Of a DNA stretch of 64,000 nucleotides, positions 51,545 to 60,590 are shown one piece after another. The notes below the pieces were generated by a model, which saw only the letters and a list, made by a program, of their open reading frames with translations, had not been told where the DNA came from and made no database searches. The translations under genes and the position numbers were made by a program. Origin of the DNA: Oscillospiraceae bacterium HV4-5-C5C (GTDB lineage Bacteria > Bacillota > Clostridia > Saccharofermentanales > Fastidiosipilaceae); the NCBI GenBank assembly GCA_012034405.1, contig JAAVLZ010000005.1, forward strand, positions 88,719-152,718, read 5' to 3'. Each line of letters opens with the position of its first letter. Position 1 is the stretch's first letter.

Positions 51545-53053
51545 CTACAGATATTTGGCGCTGAGCTTAAGCAGCTCTTCCTGATTGGTTTCCGTCGTAT
51601 TGACAATGCCGGACAGACGGCCGTTTGACATGACCCCGATGCGGTTGGTGATACCCAGGATTTCCGGCATTTCCGATGACACCACTAAAATCGTCTTGCC
51701 TTGTTTCGCCATCCGGATGATCAGCTCATAGATTTCATATTTGGCGCCGACATCAATACCGCGGGTTGGCTCATCCATCATAAAGACCTGCGGAGCCCGT
51801 TCCAGCCATTTGCCAAAAATAACCTTTTGCTGATTGCCGCCTGACAGGCTGGTAATCATGTCCTTGGGTCCGGTACATTTGGTCCGCATAACCCGGATTT
51901 CATCTGAGGTTGCCTTGGTCATTTTGGTCTCTGATAAAGCTACCCCCGATTTATATTGATCCAGGTTCGTGATGGTGGTATTGAAAATGAGATCGCTTTT
52001 TAAAAACAGACCATTAGCCTTTCGTTCCTCAGTTATCAAGGCAAAGCCGTGGTCCATCGCTTCTCTGGCGCTGTTAAAATTCATCAGCTGCTGCTTGAAA
52101 TAGACCCGCCCGGCGGCTCTGGTCCTCACCCCAAAGATGGTTTCCAGCAGCTCGGTCCTTCCGGCGCCAACCAGCCCATACAGGCCAAAAATTTCGCCTT
52201 TTCGCACATCAAAGCTGATGTCCTGCAAATGAGGCTCAAACTTAGTTGACAGGTGCTGAACCGACAAAACCACGTCGCCCGGCTGATTGTCCACCTTTGG
52301 AAAACGATTCTCCAGGGATCGCCCGACCATAGCGGAGATCAGCTCATTCATATTGGTGTCCGCCACGTGCTTGCTCATCACCAGATGCCCGTCACGCAGC
52401 ACGGACACATCATCACAGATGGAAAATATCTCGTCCATTTTATGGGATATATAGATTAATGAAATACCCTGTGCTTTCAGCATCCGCATCATATCAAAGA
52501 GCTTTTCTACTTCTTGTACCGTCAGAGAAGACGTAGGCTCATCCAGCACAATGACTTTTGACTTATATGAAATGGCCTTGGCAATCTCACACATTTGCCG
52601 CTGTGAAACGGACATCGTCCGCATGGGCTGGGTCAGATTGACAGTCATACCCAGTTTACGGAACAAATCTGAAGCTTCCTTTTTCATCCGGCCTTCATCC
52701 ACAATGCCCAAGGCGTTATAGGGATAGCGGCCTAAAAACAAATTATCTACCACATCCCGCTCCAGGCATTGGTTGAGTTCCTGGTGGACCATGGCTATAC
52801 CATTCTCAAGAGCGTCTTTAGGACCGGAAAAGCTCACTTCTTTTCCTTCCAGAAAGATTTCGCCCTCATCCTTTTGATACGTTCCAAACAGGCATTTCAT
52901 CATGGTAGACTTGCCGGCTCCGTTTTCGCCCATCAGGCCCATCACGGTGCCGCGCTGCAGATCCAAGTTAACGTGATCAAGAACCCGGTTGCGTCCAAAG
53001 GATTTACTCAGCCCCCGGATAGATAAGACAATGTCGTCCTGCTTATCTGTCAT
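51545..53053 (-). CDS. mglA: Galactose/glucose ABC transporter ATPase MglA
   Basis: A 502-residue CUT2 ATPase with two nucleotide-binding halves. First half: Walker A GENGAGKST, signature MSVSQRQMCEI, Walker B VIVLDEPTSSL. Second half: weakened Walker A GLVGAGRTELLE, signature LSGGNQQKVIFGKW, Walker B VFMMDEPTRGID, all as in MglA/RbsA. GGGGAG precedes the ATG. It energises the MglC permease and is not a candidate for the CUT1 systems of this window, which use a different ATPase type. Confidence 0.95.
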   Translation of the reverse strand: MTDKQDDIVLSIRGLSKSFGRNRVLDHVNLDLQRGTVMGLMGENGAGKSTMMKCLFGTYQKDEGEIFLEGKEVSFSGPKDALENGIAMVHQELNQCLERDVVDNLFLGRYPYNALGIVDEGRMKKEASDLFRKLGMTVNLTQPMRTMSVSQRQMCEIAKAISYKSKVIVLDEPTSSLTVQEVEKLFDMMRMLKAQGISLIYISHKMDEIFSICDDVSVLRDGHLVMSKHVADTNMNELISAMVGRSLENRFPKVDNQPGDVVLSVQHLSTKFEPHLQDISFDVRKGEIFGLYGLVGAGRTELLETIFGVRTRAAGRVYFKQQLMNFNSAREAMDHGFALITEERKANGLFLKSDLIFNTTITNLDQYKSGVALSETKMTKATSDEIRVMRTKCTGPKDMITSLSGGNQQKVIFGKWLERAPQVFMMDEPTRGIDVGAKYEIYELIIRMAKQGKTILVVSSEMPEILGITNRIGVMSNGRLSGIVNTTETNQEELLKLSAKYL

Positions 53054-53082
53054 CTTATATACTCCCCGCTGGTAACAATAGA

Positions 53083-53117
53083 GAGGGAAAGGGAGAATTG
53101 CTTCTCCCCTTCCCCTC
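53083..53117 (-). terminator. Hairpin between mglB and mglA
   Basis: GAGGGAAAGGGAGAA (53083-53097) pairs with TTCTCCCCTTCCCCTC (53102-53117) with two mismatches and a four-base loop. No T run, so it may stabilise the mglB message or cause partial termination, giving more binding protein than ATPase. Confidence 0.6.
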
Positions 53118-53200
53118 GTGCTGTACTTTGAATCAGAAGCTATGGGCAGTCGACTGGCCCGGGGTTATCCACCGTATCAGTCCGGCCCGGTCAGGCAAAC

Positions 53201-54565
53201 TTACTGATCCAGAATGGAGGTGTAAGAAGCCGCGTTATCCGTCTTCACCATGTTGATCGCGAAGGCGTCATACTGGCTGGGGTTGCCCAGACGGTTGGTG
53301 ATGTTGGATTCAGTCTGGCCGTCGCCGCCGATATATTCAACATCCAGATTGAGCAGATCATCGTACTTCTGCAGTAACGGCTGGTAGGTTGAGCTCAGGA
53401 AATTGTCTGCCGCGTTATAGATATCCAGCCAGACCTTTTTAGTCGGAGAGGTAGACGCATCCAGCTGATTTGAGACCGGCTCATAAACCTTGGTAGAATC
53501 GGTGAAGTCTTTATAATTGTCCGCGGTGACCGCGACGTTCAAAGCATAGTAGGAACGCTCGTCGGCATTATAGGTATAAACATCACTGGAAAGGACGTTA
53601 CCCGCTGCATCTGCGGTGCCGATACCGGTATCAATATCCACACCGTCCAGCGCGTTGCGCAGTACCCGCAGGGTCAAATAGGCCTGAACGTCAGCATGCT
53701 GGCTGATAGTTCCGCCATAGCCCTCTGCAATAGCGGCCACCGCGTCACTGTTAGCGTCATAGCCAAAGGTCGGTACACTGTTCTCTTTTGACCAGGCATT
53801 AAACATGGACATGCCCATGCCGTCATTGTTAGAAGCCACAACATCAATCTGATCGCCAAAAGAAGAGGACCAGGTTCCAATGTTGTTACCGGCAGTCGCC
53901 GCGTCCCAGGTAGCGCCGGCAGAGTTCTTCATTTCCTGCGAGGCCAGCTCACGGACGATATAGGTTTTGCCGTTTACCTCCAGCGTGCCGTCCTGCACAA
54001 TACTGGAAGAGCCGTCTGTGTTGGTGCCGATCGGATCACTGTTAATGGCGCCGTCTTTTTCCACCCCGGTACCCAGGGCTTTGCGCACGCCTCTGGTACG
54101 GGCGATGGAATCGTTGTGCCCGATGTCACCAATGGCCAGCACATAGCCGATAATGCCGTCACCGTTACGGTCGATGGTATCAATGTTCTTTTCAATATAT
54201 TCCTTGATCATGGTGCCCTGAACTTCAGCACCCTGATTAGCATCAAAGCCGACATAATAGGTGTTGGCATTGTAGTTCAGAGCTGCCGTATCCAATTCAC
54301 CGGTAGAGCTGTTGGACGGCTGGCGGTTAAACCACACCAGCGGCTTATCCTTATTGGCAACTTCACCACTGCTCTGGGTTGTTGTAGCGGCAGCTGTGGT
54401 TTCTGCGCCTTCGGTTGCGGCGGCCGTGGTCGTGTCCTCACCTTTGGTCGTCGCTGCCGCGGTCGTGCTGCCCGCGGTGGTCTGCGTGCTGCTGCCGCTG
54501 CTGCAGGCTGCTAATGAGAAGGTCAGCAAACCGGCCATAGCCATTGCTGCAAGTTTGTGCTTCAT
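53201..54565 (-). CDS. mglB: Galactose/glucose-binding lipoprotein MglB, circularly permuted
   Basis: A 454-residue lipoprotein (lipobox LAAC, Cys21) with a Thr/Ala linker to about residue 68. The mature chain begins at KPLVWFNRQP (74-83), which aligns with the segment near residue 100 of ordinary MglB, and follows the normal order: calcium loop DRNGDG (132-137), GHNDSIAR (149-156: His150, Asp152, Arg156), ATWDAA (Trp220), ASNND (246-248), FGYDAN (Asp270) and the usual C-terminal end near 350. Then, after a 20-residue linker, it carries the missing N-terminal part: VWLDIYNAADNF (Asp387, Phe389) through FAINMV (Asn438) to residue 454. All sugar contacts known from E. coli are present except one Asn replaced by Gln289. 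GGGAGGAAATATCT precedes the ATG. Confidence 0.9.
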   Translation of the reverse strand: MKHKLAAMAMAGLLTFSLAACSSGSSTQTTAGSTTAAATTKGEDTTTAAATEGAETTAAATTTQSSGEVANKDKPLVWFNRQPSNSSTGELDTAALNYNANTYYVGFDANQGAEVQGTMIKEYIEKNIDTIDRNGDGIIGYVLAIGDIGHNDSIARTRGVRKALGTGVEKDGAINSDPIGTNTDGSSSIVQDGTLEVNGKTYIVRELASQEMKNSAGATWDAATAGNNIGTWSSSFGDQIDVVASNNDGMGMSMFNAWSKENSVPTFGYDANSDAVAAIAEGYGGTISQHADVQAYLTLRVLRNALDGVDIDTGIGTADAAGNVLSSDVYTYNADERSYYALNVAVTADNYKDFTDSTKVYEPVSNQLDASTSPTKKVWLDIYNAADNFLSSTYQPLLQKYDDLLNLDVEYIGGDGQTESNITNRLGNPSQYDAFAINMVKTDNAASYTSILDQ

Positions 54566-54757
54566 AGATATTTCCTCCCGTTTTGATCTATGTCACCTGT
54601 GTTATTGGCGATATATACAATATAGGGCAGTCTATAAGCATTTTACATAGAATATTTTTCAATCGTCCTTGAAATTTAATGTTTAATTTGGAACATATCA
54701 CCAGAGCAGCAGGGGCAGCGGGAGCAGCAGCCGCTGTTCATCCCGGCACAGGGAACA

Positions 54758-54795
54758 GACCGCCCTGACGAACCAGTCAGTTCATCAGAGCGGTC
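54758..54795 (-). terminator. Hairpin after the GH3 gene
   Basis: GACCGC...GCGGTC outer stem (54758-54763 with 54790-54795) and inner CTGA/GAAC arms form a long imperfect hairpin 27 bp after the GH3 stop. No T run. It separates the GH3 gene from mglB; the rest of 54566-54757 is AT-rich leader in which I see no clear promoter. Confidence 0.45.
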
Positions 54796-54821
54796 GATAG
54801 CAGTGTTACAGCAGCTGCTTT

Positions 54822-57098
54822 TTACTGAACCAGGTCTGCCACGGGTTCAGCAGTCTGATCTATGTCCAGCTCACCGCGCCACAGCAGGCGGTCCTGATCC
54901 ATCAGACTCAACTGATAGCGGCCGGCGGCGTGCTCATAGCGCCTGCGAAGGCTATATACCAGACTGACCCGGTCCCCCAGATCCAGGCGGACCGGCAGAC
55001 TTTGCCCTGCCTGGACCCAGACCTTTTCACAGGCGATCAGTTCCCTGGTTCTGGCGGCAAAGCCGGCTGTCAGGCAGCGGCGGTAGCACTGTAAAACCGC
55101 GCAAGCCTTATACTTGCCTTGATTAATGATCACGCCTTCCAGGTGGTTGGTACCGGCCGGGCCCTGCCGCAGCCTGAAGTCCCGGTACAGCAGCTCTGAA
55201 TAGCCCTGGCCGGCGCCAAACGCGAACAGCGGGCCAGGCTGGGTGTCCTGATAGGTCATGACCCGGCCGGAAGGTTTCTGGTTGTAATAAACCGGCAGCA
55301 TCCCGACCGAACGGGGCAGAGATACCGGCAATCTGCCGGAGGGCTGCACCAGCCCGGCCAGGATCTGCGCAATAGACAAACCGCCCCAGGGGCCGGGGTA
55401 AAACGCATAGAGCAACGCGTCAGAGCCCTCGGCAATTTCCTCCAGGCAATAGGGCCGGCCGGCAATAATGACCGTAATGACAGGTTTGTTGAGCTGATGT
55501 AAGGCCTTAAACAGCGCCTCTTGCCGGCCCGGCAGGCGCAAGCTGCTGGAATCCATACCTTCGCCGCAGTCCATCATGACGTTGCCGCCGCTTTGTGCCG
55601 CGCCATTGCTGGCAAACTCAACACCGTCAAACCGGCTGGATGAGCCGCCCAGCGCCAGGATCAGCAGATCACTGTCCTGAGCCAGGGCCAGAGCCTCAGT
55701 CTGAGACTGACCGTCGCAAAACGTAATGCTGGCCTGAGCAAACACCTGTCTTAACCCCTGCAGCAAAGTGCAGTAGGTTCCGGGCGCCAGCTCCGGCGAA
55801 TAATCTCCGAGCTGCCGGTAAATGTCATCCCCATCCGGACCGATGACCGCGATTTTCTGCCGGGTCAGCGGCGACAAGGGCAGGATATCGGCCTGATTTT
55901 TCAGCAGCACCGGCACCTGGTCAGACAAGGCTTTGCTTTCAGGACAGGCAGTCGGGTCAAACGGATGGAAATCAGCCAGTTCCGTGCTGAATTGGTCAGT
56001 GCGCCGCCCCCGGGCGTCCAGATAGGGCCGGTCAAAGAGGCCCAGCTCATACTTGAGGCTCAGGACGCGCAGCACCGCTGCGTCAAGCACCGCCGGACGG
56101 ACCAGTCCCTGTGTGACCGCCTCTTCTAAATGGGTATAAGCCTGATCCCATAAGCCCACAGTCACACCGGAGGCTAAGGCCAGGGCAGCCGAGCGGACGC
56201 TGTTACCGGTCAGACTGTCCAGGCGGTCAATGGCCTCGCCGTCAGCCATCACCAGACCGTCAAAGCCCAGCTCCTCCCGCAGGATACGGATGAGCAGATC
56301 CGGATTGGCGTGACAATAAGCTCCGTCAATTTCATTGTAAGCGGCCATGATCCCGGTCACCTGTAGCTGACAGCAGCTGACTGCCGCGGGCAGATGAATT
56401 TCATGCAGTTCCCGGTCGCCTATCCGGGCCGCGGAACCATTGATCCCGCCGGTGGTCTCACCCTGGGCACAAAAATGCTTGGCCACCACGCCTACCTTTT
56501 CTGACTCTACCGCTTCAGTGATAGCGGCGGCGAAGCAGGCTGCCATATAGGGGTCTTCGCCGAAACACTCCTCACTGCGGCCCCAGCGCGGATCCCGGAG
56601 GATATCCAGCATGGAGATCAGCGCCAGATCCACCCCCTGTCGCGCCAGCTGCCGCCCGACAATCCGGCCGGCCCGGCGGAGCAGTTCAGGATTAAAGGTG
56701 GCCCCCACCGCCAGGTTGACCGGCAGTAAATACCCCCCGGCTGCCTGGTGGCCGTGAGGACTCTCACTGCTCAGTAACAGAGGGATACGCAGACGGGAAT
56801 GCTCTATCACATAATGCTGAGTGAGATTATAGGCCTGCATCGCCTCAGCTCCCGCTAAGCCATTGGCCAGGCCGCGGCCAGACCACGGATCCGCTCTGAA
56901 CAAGCCATAGAGTACGCCCAGACCACCGCAGCGGTTGACCTCCTGCTTAAATTCCCGGGTCAGGCTGAACTGCCCGTCTGAGCGGTCATAGCATTGAAAG
57001 CCCAGCAGACGCTGATTAAGCTGTCCGGCTTTTTCCCGCAAGGTCAACTGCCCCAGTAAGGCCTGGGCCCGGTCTTTTGATGCCTGACTGATCTTCAT
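54822..57098 (-). CDS. GH3 beta-glucosidase family enzyme (cytoplasmic)
   Basis: A 758-residue enzyme with the full GH3 layout: (beta/alpha)8 barrel with LLSSESPHG, ILRDPRWGRSEECFGEDPY, AKHFCAQGETTGG (Lys207-His208) and nucleophile Asp286 in LVMADGEAIDRL; alpha/beta sandwich with VAIGPDGDD-type and LALGGSSSRFDGVEF regions (probable acid/base Glu); a C-terminal fibronectin-like end. No signal peptide. GAGGAGTTGAC precedes the ATG. Upstream of the mgl genes in the same direction, so it probably frees glucose or galactose from beta-linked oligosaccharides. Confidence 0.92.
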   Translation of the reverse strand: MKISQASKDRAQALLGQLTLREKAGQLNQRLLGFQCYDRSDGQFSLTREFKQEVNRCGGLGVLYGLFRADPWSGRGLANGLAGAEAMQAYNLTQHYVIEHSRLRIPLLLSSESPHGHQAAGGYLLPVNLAVGATFNPELLRRAGRIVGRQLARQGVDLALISMLDILRDPRWGRSEECFGEDPYMAACFAAAITEAVESEKVGVVAKHFCAQGETTGGINGSAARIGDRELHEIHLPAAVSCCQLQVTGIMAAYNEIDGAYCHANPDLLIRILREELGFDGLVMADGEAIDRLDSLTGNSVRSAALALASGVTVGLWDQAYTHLEEAVTQGLVRPAVLDAAVLRVLSLKYELGLFDRPYLDARGRRTDQFSTELADFHPFDPTACPESKALSDQVPVLLKNQADILPLSPLTRQKIAVIGPDGDDIYRQLGDYSPELAPGTYCTLLQGLRQVFAQASITFCDGQSQTEALALAQDSDLLILALGGSSSRFDGVEFASNGAAQSGGNVMMDCGEGMDSSSLRLPGRQEALFKALHQLNKPVITVIIAGRPYCLEEIAEGSDALLYAFYPGPWGGLSIAQILAGLVQPSGRLPVSLPRSVGMLPVYYNQKPSGRVMTYQDTQPGPLFAFGAGQGYSELLYRDFRLRQGPAGTNHLEGVIINQGKYKACAVLQCYRRCLTAGFAARTRELIACEKVWVQAGQSLPVRLDLGDRVSLVYSLRRRYEHAAGRYQLSLMDQDRLLWRGELDIDQTAEPVADLVQ

Positions 57099-57434
57099 GT
57101 CAACTCCTCTGCCTGGCTCAGCCTGACACGTGCAGCCAAATGACGGACGGCTGCTGCAGGCTGCATTCTGGAATTTTCTCTGCCTATTTTACCGGTCAGC
57201 GCCCGATTAGGAAAGCTGTGATCTTAAACCGGCGCCCAGCGCTGAACCGTCCGGTGGCTTTTATGCTGTGCATCCCGCCGCTCATCATTGCCTCTGCCTT
57301 GTGCTACGGCCTACTGATCCGGAGAATATGAATACATCAGCACATGTAATTTCATTTCAATGCTCATTTCTATGGTTTTATGAACGTATACGCCTCTTTT
57401 TGCAACTTGTGATCGTTTTTCTTTCATTTTGGCG

Positions 57435-57464
57435 TTGACAGGCTTCCGTGCCAGTGACTATAAT
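57435..57464 (+). promoter_or_regulatory. Consensus sigma-A promoter of the amino-acid ABC operon
   Basis: TTGACA (57435-57440) and TATAAT (57459-57464), both exact consensus, with an 18-base spacer. It lies 60 bp before the ATG at 57525. The remainder of 57099-57434 between the divergent genes shows nothing I can name. Confidence 0.85.
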
Positions 57465-57524
57465 GTGCCCAAGCACTTACAAGTACATATTGATTTCCAC
57501 ATTGATATTCACAGGGGGACTATT

Positions 57525-58487
57525 ATGAAAAACGCACGTAAACTGATGAGCCTGATTTTGGCTCCGACGCTGATTGTCTCTGTGCTGGCAGGCTGCAGCG
57601 CTTCAAGCTCCAGTACCACCGCCGCAACGACCACAGCCGGCACCACCGCCGCAACCACTACCGCGGCCGCGACTGAAGCTGTGACGACGCCTGCTGAAAC
57701 GACGGCTGAGGCCGGGACCTCCGCAGAAGCCGGAACCTCCGCCAACCAGGCTTATGACGGCACCGTCTACAAGATAGCCTGTGACGCCGCCTATGCACCG
57801 TTTTCCATCCAGCTGGAGGCCGGTACCACCGCTCCCGGCAAAGTAGTTACGACAGCCAACGATATGGGGGATTACTACGGCATCGATGTCGAACTGCTGG
57901 ATGCCATTGCTGAATATGAGGGCTTTCAGTATGAGCTGACCCCCATGGATTTTTCTGCCATCATCCCCGCCCTGATCTCCGGCACCATTGATGGTTCCAT
58001 CGCCGGTATGAACATAACGGACGAGCGCAAGGAAAAGGTAGACTTTTCTGACGGCTATTATGCCTCAGGCAGCGCGCTGGTGGTGAATAAGGACAACACC
58101 GATATCAGCTCCTTTGAGGACCTGAACGGCAAAGTTGCCGCCTGCAAGGAGGGGACCACCGGCATGACCTGGAGCCAGGACAATGCGGACAAATACGGCT
58201 TTACCGTCACGGTCTATCCTGATTCAGCCAGTATGATGCTGGCAGTCGCCAACGGTCAGGCTGATTTCCTGATTGAAGATTACCCGGTTATCAGCTATCA
58301 GATTAACATCGGCGAACAAGCTGACCTCAAGGTCGCGATTGATGCCATCGGCGAGGTCCCGCAGAACGGGTTTGCCGTAGCTAAAGGCAAAAATGCCACC
58401 CTGCTGGCCATGTTTAATGAAGGGCTGGCCGCCATCCGCGAAAACGGCACCTATGACAAGATCATCGCTGAGTTCATCTCTGACTGA
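57525..58487 (+). CDS. Amino-acid-binding lipoprotein (family 3)
   Basis: A 320-residue solute-binding protein for a polar amino acid. Lipobox LAGC with Cys24, a Thr/Ala/Glu linker to about residue 75, then the family-3 pattern: YKIACDAAYAPFSI, YYGIDVELLDAIAEYEGF, DFSAIIPALISGTIDGSIAG, MNITDERKEKVDFSDGYY and IIAEFISD. The ATG at 57525 follows AGGGGGACTATT; the open frame extends 32 codons upstream across the promoter and is not coding. First gene of an operon that continues through permease, ATPase and enzymes to 62911. Confidence 0.93.
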   Translation: MKNARKLMSLILAPTLIVSVLAGCSASSSSTTAATTTAGTTAATTTAAATEAVTTPAETTAEAGTSAEAGTSANQAYDGTVYKIACDAAYAPFSIQLEAGTTAPGKVVTTANDMGDYYGIDVELLDAIAEYEGFQYELTPMDFSAIIPALISGTIDGSIAGMNITDERKEKVDFSDGYYASGSALVVNKDNTDISSFEDLNGKVAACKEGTTGMTWSQDNADKYGFTVTVYPDSASMMLAVANGQADFLIEDYPVISYQINIGEQADLKVAIDAIGEVPQNGFAVAKGKNATLLAMFNEGLAAIRENGTYDKIIAEFISD

Positions 58488-58567
58488 CTTTTTCCAGGTC
58501 CTATCACAGCTGTGGCAAGGGGGAGGTGCATTCAGGCGCTTCCCCCTATTTAAAAGGAGTTTTCGCC

Positions 58568-59221
58568 ATGCTTGACTACTTTTCCGATTGCTGGAAATAC
58601 CTGCCGTCACTGCTGGGCGGCCTGAAGCTCACCCTTATTATCGCGGTCGTCGGTATAGCGCTGGCTATCGTACTCGGCATCCTCCTCTGCGCTTTTTCCA
58701 TCAGCGGCATTTTTGTTCTGGAAAAAATAGCCGGTATTTATATTACGGTGGTGCGCGGCATTCCGCTGATGATCCTGGCTTTGTTTATGTATTTTGGCGT
58801 CATTAAAAATTCATTGGACCTGTTGCCCAGCGCCATCATCATACTGGCCATCAATGCCTCGGCTTATATGGCAGAAATTTTCCGGGCCGGCATTCAGGCG
58901 ATTGACTTTGGTCAGACTGAAGCCGCCCGCAGCCTGGGCCTGTCCTACTTTCAGGCTATGTATAAGATCATCCTGCCCCAGGCCTTCAAAATCATGATTC
59001 CGTCCTTGATGAACCAGTTCATCAGCAGTCTGAAGGACACGGCCATCCTGTCGGCCATCAGCGTCAACGAGCTGACCATGACCGCCAAGGTCATCATTGC
59101 CCGGAATTACAATGCCTTTGAATTGTATTCATATGCAGCGATCATCTACCTCATTGTCATTGCCCTGCTCACCTACCTTTCCAAGCGGGTCGAGCGTAAG
59201 CTGAGTTATGACAAACGCTGA
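58568..59221 (+). CDS. Amino-acid ABC transporter permease, HisM/GlnP type
   Basis: A 217-residue membrane protein with about five helices: [38 protein letters not shown], and the ATPase-docking loop [20 protein letters not shown] followed by [36 protein letters not shown] precedes the ATG at 58568. As the only permease gene it should act as a homodimer. Confidence 0.94.
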   Translation: MLDYFSDCWKYLPSLLGGLKLTLIIAVVGIALAIVLGILLCAFSISGIFVLEKIAGIYITVVRGIPLMILALFMYFGVIKNSLDLLPSAIIILAINASAYMAEIFRAGIQAIDFGQTEAARSLGLSYFQAMYKIILPQAFKIMIPSLMNQFISSLKDTAILSAISVNELTMTAKVIIARNYNAFELYSYAAIIYLIVIALLTYLSKRVERKLSYDKR

Positions 59222-59235
59222 AAGGAGGGTCTCTT

Positions 59236-59964
59236 ATGTCAGCTATCATTGAAGCCCTGCATATCCGTAAATTATTCGGTGATCTGGAAGTCCTGCGGGA
59301 CATGTCCGTCACGGTTGAGGAAGGTGAAGTTGTCTGCCTGATCGGACCGTCCGGTTCCGGCAAATCAACCTTTCTGCGCTGTCTGAACCGGCTGGAAAAC
59401 ATTCAGGGCGGCACGATCAAAGTGCTGGGCGAAGATATCTCCGCCATTAAGGAGGTCAACCGGTTCCGGGCAAATATCGGCATGGTGTTTCAGCATTTTA
59501 ATCTCTTTCCCAACTACAGCGTTCTGGGCAATATGACCCTGGCCCCGGTGACCTTGAAAAAATACCGTCGGCAGGAAGCGGTCAAAAAGGCTGAAGAGCT
59601 GCTGCTGCAGGTTGGGCTGTCAGACAAACGGGATGTATATCCGGTTACCTTGTCCGGCGGTCAGAAGCAGCGGGTCGCCATTGCCCGCGCCCTGGAGATG
59701 AATCCTAAAATCATGCTGTTTGATGAACCCACCAGCGCGCTGGATCCGGAGATGGTCGGCGAAGTGCTGGATGTCATGAGGAAGCTGGCACAGCAGGGAA
59801 TGACCATGGTCGTGGTAACCCATGAAATGGGCTTTGCCCGTGATGTGGCTGACCGGGTCATTTTTATGGACAACGGTTACATTGTCGAAGAAGGTACGCC
59901 CCGCGAGCTCTTTGAGCACCCCCGGACCGAGCGCTGCCAGGCATTTTTATCCAGCGTACAGTAG
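59236..59964 (+). CDS. Amino-acid ABC transporter ATPase, GlnQ/HisP type
   Basis: A 242-residue ATPase: Walker [11 protein letters not shown]-loop MVFQHFNLF, signature [15 protein letters not shown], Walker [13 protein letters not shown], switch [23 protein letters not shown] precedes the ATG. Unlike the sugar systems in this window, this transporter carries its own ATPase gene. Confidence 0.95.
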   Translation: MSAIIEALHIRKLFGDLEVLRDMSVTVEEGEVVCLIGPSGSGKSTFLRCLNRLENIQGGTIKVLGEDISAIKEVNRFRANIGMVFQHFNLFPNYSVLGNMTLAPVTLKKYRRQEAVKKAEELLLQVGLSDKRDVYPVTLSGGQKQRVAIARALEMNPKIMLFDEPTSALDPEMVGEVLDVMRKLAQQGMTMVVVTHEMGFARDVADRVIFMDNGYIVEEGTPRELFEHPRTERCQAFLSSVQ

Positions 59965-59974
59965 GAGGTGGTGT

Positions 59975-60589
59975 ATGAACGGTCAGATCGTCGTCACCAT
60001 CAGCCGGGAATACGGCGCGGAAGGCCATGAAATCGGCAAAGCGCTGTCTTTAAGGTTGGGTGTAAAGCTTTATGACAAAGATATCCTGGGTCTGGCGGCC
60101 CAAAAACAGGGGACAGAAAAGAACCTGATCAACGCCGTTGACGAGCGGGTAGCCCCCCGCTTCAGCGATCCGTTTCTGCTCTGGCGCATGGGTACGACCA
60201 ACCGCAATGACGACCTCTTTTTAGCTGAAGAAGCCATCATCCGCGACCTGGCCGCCAGCGAATCCTGTGTCATCGTCGGCCGCCTGTCTGACTACCTGCT
60301 GCGCCAGGAACCCCACGCGATAAAGGTCGCCGTCTTTGCGCCCAGGGACTTCCGCATACATAACATTCAGAGTAAATACGGTCTCTCTGAGAGCGTCGCC
60401 AAAGCTCAGGTCAGGCGCCGGGATGAAATGCGGCAAAGCTACTGTCGCTACTATTCCGGCGGCAAGTGGCCACAGGCGGCCGAAAGAGATCTGCTGCTGA
60501 ACCGGGCAACGCTGGGCATTGATGGCTGTGTCAGCGTGATTCTGGCCGCCGTTCAGGCTCGCAGCAAAGCGCTTTATGGAGGAGATTGA
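59975..60589 (+). CDS. Cytidylate-kinase-like family protein
   Basis: A 204-residue protein of the Cytidylate_kin2 type: it opens with IVVTISREYGAEGHEIGKAL, has KLYDKDILGLAAQ, CVIVGRLSDYLL and VAVFAPRDFRI, and a basic NIQSKYGLSESVAKAQVRR stretch. In place of a classical P-loop it has the family's SREYGAEG form. Members are common in Bacillota; true substrates are largely untested. AGGAGGTGGTGT precedes the ATG at 59975, ten bases after the ATPase gene, and its end is one base from the next start, so it is a full member of this amino-acid operon, which is an unexpected setting. Confidence 0.82.
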   Translation: MNGQIVVTISREYGAEGHEIGKALSLRLGVKLYDKDILGLAAQKQGTEKNLINAVDERVAPRFSDPFLLWRMGTTNRNDDLFLAEEAIIRDLAASESCVIVGRLSDYLLRQEPHAIKVAVFAPRDFRIHNIQSKYGLSESVAKAQVRRRDEMRQSYCRYYSGGKWPQAAERDLLLNRATLGIDGCVSVILAAVQARSKALYGGD

Positions 60590-60590
60590 A

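Noticed and set aside
50906..51628. A 240-codon plus-strand open frame with hydrophobic residues
   Set aside because: It is the complement of the MglC coiled-coil extension; Glu/Lys/Gln codons read backwards give Leu/Phe-rich protein. No ribosome site.
53201..54565. Two fused genes or a misassembly as explanation for the odd MglB order
   Set aside because: The frame is continuous, there is one lipobox, the moved segment is present only once, and the sugar contacts are kept; a permutation explains this better, though re-sequencing would settle it.
57429..57524. A 32-residue N-terminal extension of the amino-acid-binding protein
   Set aside because: It spans the consensus promoter; the ATG at 57525 has the ribosome site and a proper signal peptide.
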